A stretch of DNA of 6,665 bases, taken from assembly GCF_938018145.1 (NCBI RefSeq), contig NZ_CALIII010000363.1, positions 1 through 6,665 on the forward strand, written 5' to 3'. The position numbers and the translations under genes were made by a program. The DNA is from an uncultured Campylobacter sp. Lineage in GTDB: Bacteria; Campylobacterota; Campylobacteria; Campylobacterales; Campylobacteraceae. How positions within the stretch are numbered: position 1 is the stretch's first letter; every line of letters starts with the position of its first letter. Below, piece after piece: positions 4,846 through 6,665 of the stretch. The notes under the pieces were generated by a model. It was not told the origin of the DNA, made no database searches, and saw nothing but the letters and a program-made list of their open reading frames with translations.

Positions 4846-6137
4846 AGTTTTTACTCACTAGCAACGAAAATTTTAAGGACTATTTTGCGGCTTTGGTAAA
4901 CCGCTCAAACGGCGATATGAGCGCGGTTATGCCCGCCGTTTCGCAGATACTGGACGACGTGCGCGCTAGAGGCGATGAGGCGCTTTTTGAGCAGATAGAG
5001 AAATTTGATCGCTGGAAACCCGACGCAAATAGCCTAAAAATCGGCACCGACGAGATGCAAAAGGCCTACGACGGTATAGATAGCTGCCTGCGAAACGCGC
5101 TAAATTTAGCCTTTGAGCGCATAAAAAGCTACCACGAAAAAAGCCTGCCAAAAACCTGGATGGAGCACGATGAGCACGGCGTTTTGCTAGGCGCAAAGTA
5201 CACTCCGCTAGACCGCGCCGGACTATATATCCCCGGAGGCAAGGCCGCCTATCCTAGCTCGCTTCTCATGAACGCCGTCCCGGCCCTGGTCGCGGGCGTT
5301 GGGGAGATAGTAGTATGCACGCCTGCCGTCGGAGGCAAGGTAAATACGCTGCTTCTAGCAGCCATGCATATCTGCGGCATCAAGGAAGCCTATAAAGTGG
5401 GCGGTGCGTCGGCGGTAGCGGCGATGGCCTACGGCACGCAAACGATCAAAAAAACCGACGTCATCACGGGTCCCGGCAACATATACGTCGCGACGGCTAA
5501 AAAGCTCGTCTACGGCGAGGTAAATATCGATATGATCGCCGGCCCTAGCGAGATCTGCGTCATCGCCGACGAGAGCGCCGACCCTCGCCACATCGCCGTG
5601 GATCTGCTCTCGCAGGCCGAGCACGACGAGATGGCTAGCGCCGTGCTCATCACGCCAAATCAAGCTTTCGGCGCGGCGGTGCAAAGGCATATCAACGAGG
5701 AGATCAAGACTCTAGCTAGGCAGCCCATCGCGCAGGTTAGTATCGATAAAAAGGGCGCTATCATCGTAGCTAGCGACCTTGATGAGTGCGTGAGGCTGGC
5801 TAACGAGCTAGCGCCCGAGCACCTAGAGATCGCGACAAACGACGCGATGGAGCTGGCTAGGCAGATCAGGCACGCGGGCGCGATATTTATCGGACACTTT
5901 ACGCCTGAAGCGATGGGCGACTATCTAGCCGGACCGAATCATACGCTCCCGACGGGCGGTAGCGCGAGATTTTACTCGCCTTTAGGGGTTGAAAATTTTA
6001 TGAAGCGCACTTCGCTCATCTCGCTAAACGCAAAAGGCATAAGCGAGCTAGGAAATGCGTGCATGAAGCTAGCCGAGGCCGAGGGACTCGGAGCACATAA
6101 GCGTTCGGTCGCGGTTAGGCTCGAAGCTTTAAAATAG
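4842..6137 (+). CDS. hisD: Histidinol dehydrogenase
   Basis: This 431-residue enzyme catalyses the last two steps of histidine biosynthesis: L-histidinol is oxidised through histidinal to histidine with two NAD+. It is zinc-dependent, homodimeric and cytoplasmic. The family signature is complete: DVITGPGNIYVATAKK, then IDMIAGPSEICVIAD, then LLSQAEHD. The zinc ligands known from E. coli HisD (Q259, H262, D360, H419) correspond to Q258, H261, D360 and H419. The catalytic pair is E326-H327 (APEHLE). Length is normal and there is no damage. The ATG overlaps the stop of the truncated PLP gene (ATGA), with a strong AAGGAG at 4831-4836, 5 bases upstream. No other his gene is in the window, so hisD is separated from the rest of its pathway and probably transcribed with the pycA-bpt group. 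Confidence 0.97.
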   Translation: MKFLLTSNENFKDYFAALVNRSNGDMSAVMPAVSQILDDVRARGDEALFEQIEKFDRWKPDANSLKIGTDEMQKAYDGIDSCLRNALNLAFERIKSYHEKSLPKTWMEHDEHGVLLGAKYTPLDRAGLYIPGGKAAYPSSLLMNAVPALVAGVGEIVVCTPAVGGKVNTLLLAAMHICGIKEAYKVGGASAVAAMAYGTQTIKKTDVITGPGNIYVATAKKLVYGEVNIDMIAGPSEICVIADESADPRHIAVDLLSQAEHDEMASAVLITPNQAFGAAVQRHINEEIKTLARQPIAQVSIDKKGAIIVASDLDECVRLANELAPEHLEIATNDAMELARQIRHAGAIFIGHFTPEAMGDYLAGPNHTLPTGGSARFYSPLGVENFMKRTSLISLNAKGISELGNACMKLAEAEGLGAHKRSVAVRLEALK

Positions 6138-6247
6138 CGGCTTGGTTTTTTGGCACTTTTAAATGATTTTACAAATTTCGCCCGTCGATGGACTTTGCGT
6201 CCTATCTTGGGACGAAATTTGATAAAAAACATTTAAATTTGCTCAAA

Positions 6248-6469
6248 AATTCTTTGCCGCGAGTTTGGCATGCGAAATTTGGCGACTTTTATGAAGTGAT
6301 TTTTCGGGCGCTTTTTGAAGGGCTAGTAAAAATAAATACTCACGGACGATCGGTCCGCTACGTTTTATTTTATGTCGCGACTTCAAAAATCATCTCAAGA
6401 TATAACGCCTTTTTGTTTAAATTTACGGTTTTTGCGAATTCTTTGCCGCAAGCTTTGCACTTGAAATTT
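6248..6469. repeat. Pair of imperfect 33-bp direct repeats
   Basis: 6248-6280 and 6437-6469 agree at 27 of 33 positions. They share AATTCTTTGCCGC at the left and GAAATTT at the right. Both are preceded by TTTAAATTT at slightly different distances. The offset is 189 bases, a multiple of three, so in the weak 6188-6478 frame both translate to similar peptides (NSLPRVWHAKF and NSLPQALHLKF). This looks like an old local duplication. Confidence 0.5.
6343..6372 (+). terminator. Weak terminator-like hairpin downstream of hisD
   Basis: A 5-bp stem (CGGAC at 6343-6347, GTCCG at 6353-6357) with loop GATCG is followed by an interrupted T-rich stretch (CTACGTTTTATTTT). It lies 200 bases past hisD and is short, so it is only a candidate for the end of the operon transcript. 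No better terminator was seen in the spacer. Confidence 0.22.
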
Positions 6470-6510
6470 ACAAAATAAACATACGAGCGGCTTGCTAAAA
6501 TTTACGTTTT

Positions 6511-6516
6511 TATAAA
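6511..6516 (+). promoter_or_regulatory. Possible -10 box for the right-edge gene
   Basis: TATAAA preceded by a T run and AT-rich DNA, about 30 bases before the ATG at 6546. It would give a short leader containing the AAAGGAG ribosome binding site (6535-6541). There is no clear -35 box. The alternative is transcription from upstream of hisD. Confidence 0.35.
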
Positions 6517-6545
6517 ATTTACGGCAATCTCGCAAAAGGAGACAA

Positions 6546-6665
6546 ATGAGTCCGAAAAATCCCGTTTCAAATTTTATTTCAGCGGGTGATGAGATGCTTG
6601 CTTTTTTGTCCGCTTTGGGCGACGAGTGGCATTGCCGCGTGGTCAAAAATGGCTGCGTGTGTATC
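6546..6665 (+). CDS. 5' part of an unrecognised gene, cut by the window edge
   Basis: Forty codons from an ATG with a strong ribosome binding site (AAAGGAG, 4 bases before the start), open to the end of the window. The visible protein begins MSPKNPVSNF and contains a hydrophobic patch (MLAFLSALG), DEWHCRVV and the pair CVC. The N-terminus has no signal peptide and no obvious membrane helix. Nothing in 40 residues lets me assign a family. It is separated from hisD by about 400 bases, so it probably belongs to another transcription unit. Confidence 0.7.
   Translation, partial: MSPKNPVSNFISAGDEMLAFLSALGDEWHCRVVKNGCVCI

Larger units (their letters stand above)
6138..6545. other. AT-rich intergenic region with degenerate repeats
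   Basis: About 400 bases between hisD and the next gene. It holds a pair of 33-base imperfect repeats, a small hairpin, three copies of AAATTTACG (around 6419, 6499 and 6515) and a promoter-like site for the following gene. An open frame of 96 codons (6188-6478) exists, but it has no ribosome binding site, resembles no family I know, and consists partly of the translated repeats. I read the region as non-coding or decayed DNA. Confidence 0.5.

Noticed and set aside
5355..5690. 111-codon minus-strand frame inside hisD
   Set aside because: Antisense to the most conserved HisD signature; a high-GC shadow.
6188..6478. 96-codon plus-strand frame after hisD
   Set aside because: No ribosome binding site before the ATG, no recognised family, and much of it is translated repeat. 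Kept only as part of the intergenic description.
6136..6494. 9-base direct repeats AGCGGCTTG (6136-6144 and 6486-6494) as a target-site duplication of a small mobile element
   Set aside because: The enclosed ends show no terminal inverted repeats, the first copy overlaps the hisD stop, and one 9-base match in this length is not surprising by chance.
1..6665. CRISPR array or rRNA
   Set aside because: No regularly spaced repeat series and no rRNA-like sequence were found on either strand.

Overview
The window looks like chromosomal DNA of a moderately GC-rich Campylobacter, of the C. showae / C. rectus / C. curvus kind. Three things point there. The gene order pycA, small hypothetical gene, bpt, J-domain gene matches, as I recall it, the C. 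jejuni run Cj1037c to Cj1034c. The protein sequences look epsilonproteobacterial. The DNA is rich in AAATTT, and CTAG is frequent in the coding regions. The species cannot be fixed from the window alone.

Left part (1-942). This part is AT-rich, and its genes read on the minus strand. A complete tRNA-Arg with anticodon GCG lies at 474-550 behind a TATACT -10 box. Downstream of its 3' end come a cluster of inverted repeats, including a likely intrinsic terminator (335-362), and then an 81-codon minus-strand reading frame (271-26) with a perfect TATAAT box. Its position and sequence pattern suggest the start of a tyrosine-recombinase (integrase) gene, possibly frameshifted near position 28, which would make this the edge of a tRNA-integrated element extending off the left side. 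The stretch 551-942 has no convincing gene.

Central part (943-6137). Six tightly packed plus-strand frames probably form one operon: pycA (biotin carboxylase subunit of two-subunit pyruvate carboxylase), a 73-residue charged hypothetical protein, bpt (N-degron leucyltransferase), a protein with a C-terminal J domain, a remnant of an ACC-deaminase/D-cysteine-desulfhydrase-like PLP enzyme lacking its lysine-bearing N-terminal part, and hisD (histidinol dehydrogenase, with all expected zinc and catalytic residues). Most junctions overlap by 4 to 20 bases and one has a 35-base gap. The genes have no obvious common pathway: anaplerosis, protein turnover, chaperone function and histidine biosynthesis are combined.

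Right part (6138-6665). A roughly 400-base AT-rich spacer carries a 33-base imperfect direct repeat and a small hairpin. It is followed by a promoter-like site, a good ribosome binding site and the first 40 codons of an unrecognised gene that runs off the window.

I found no convincing new biological system. The best leads are the tRNA/integrase-like boundary with its repeat cluster, the decapitated PLP enzyme held in frame inside an operon, and an unusual Gly in an otherwise invariant biotin-carboxylase motif.
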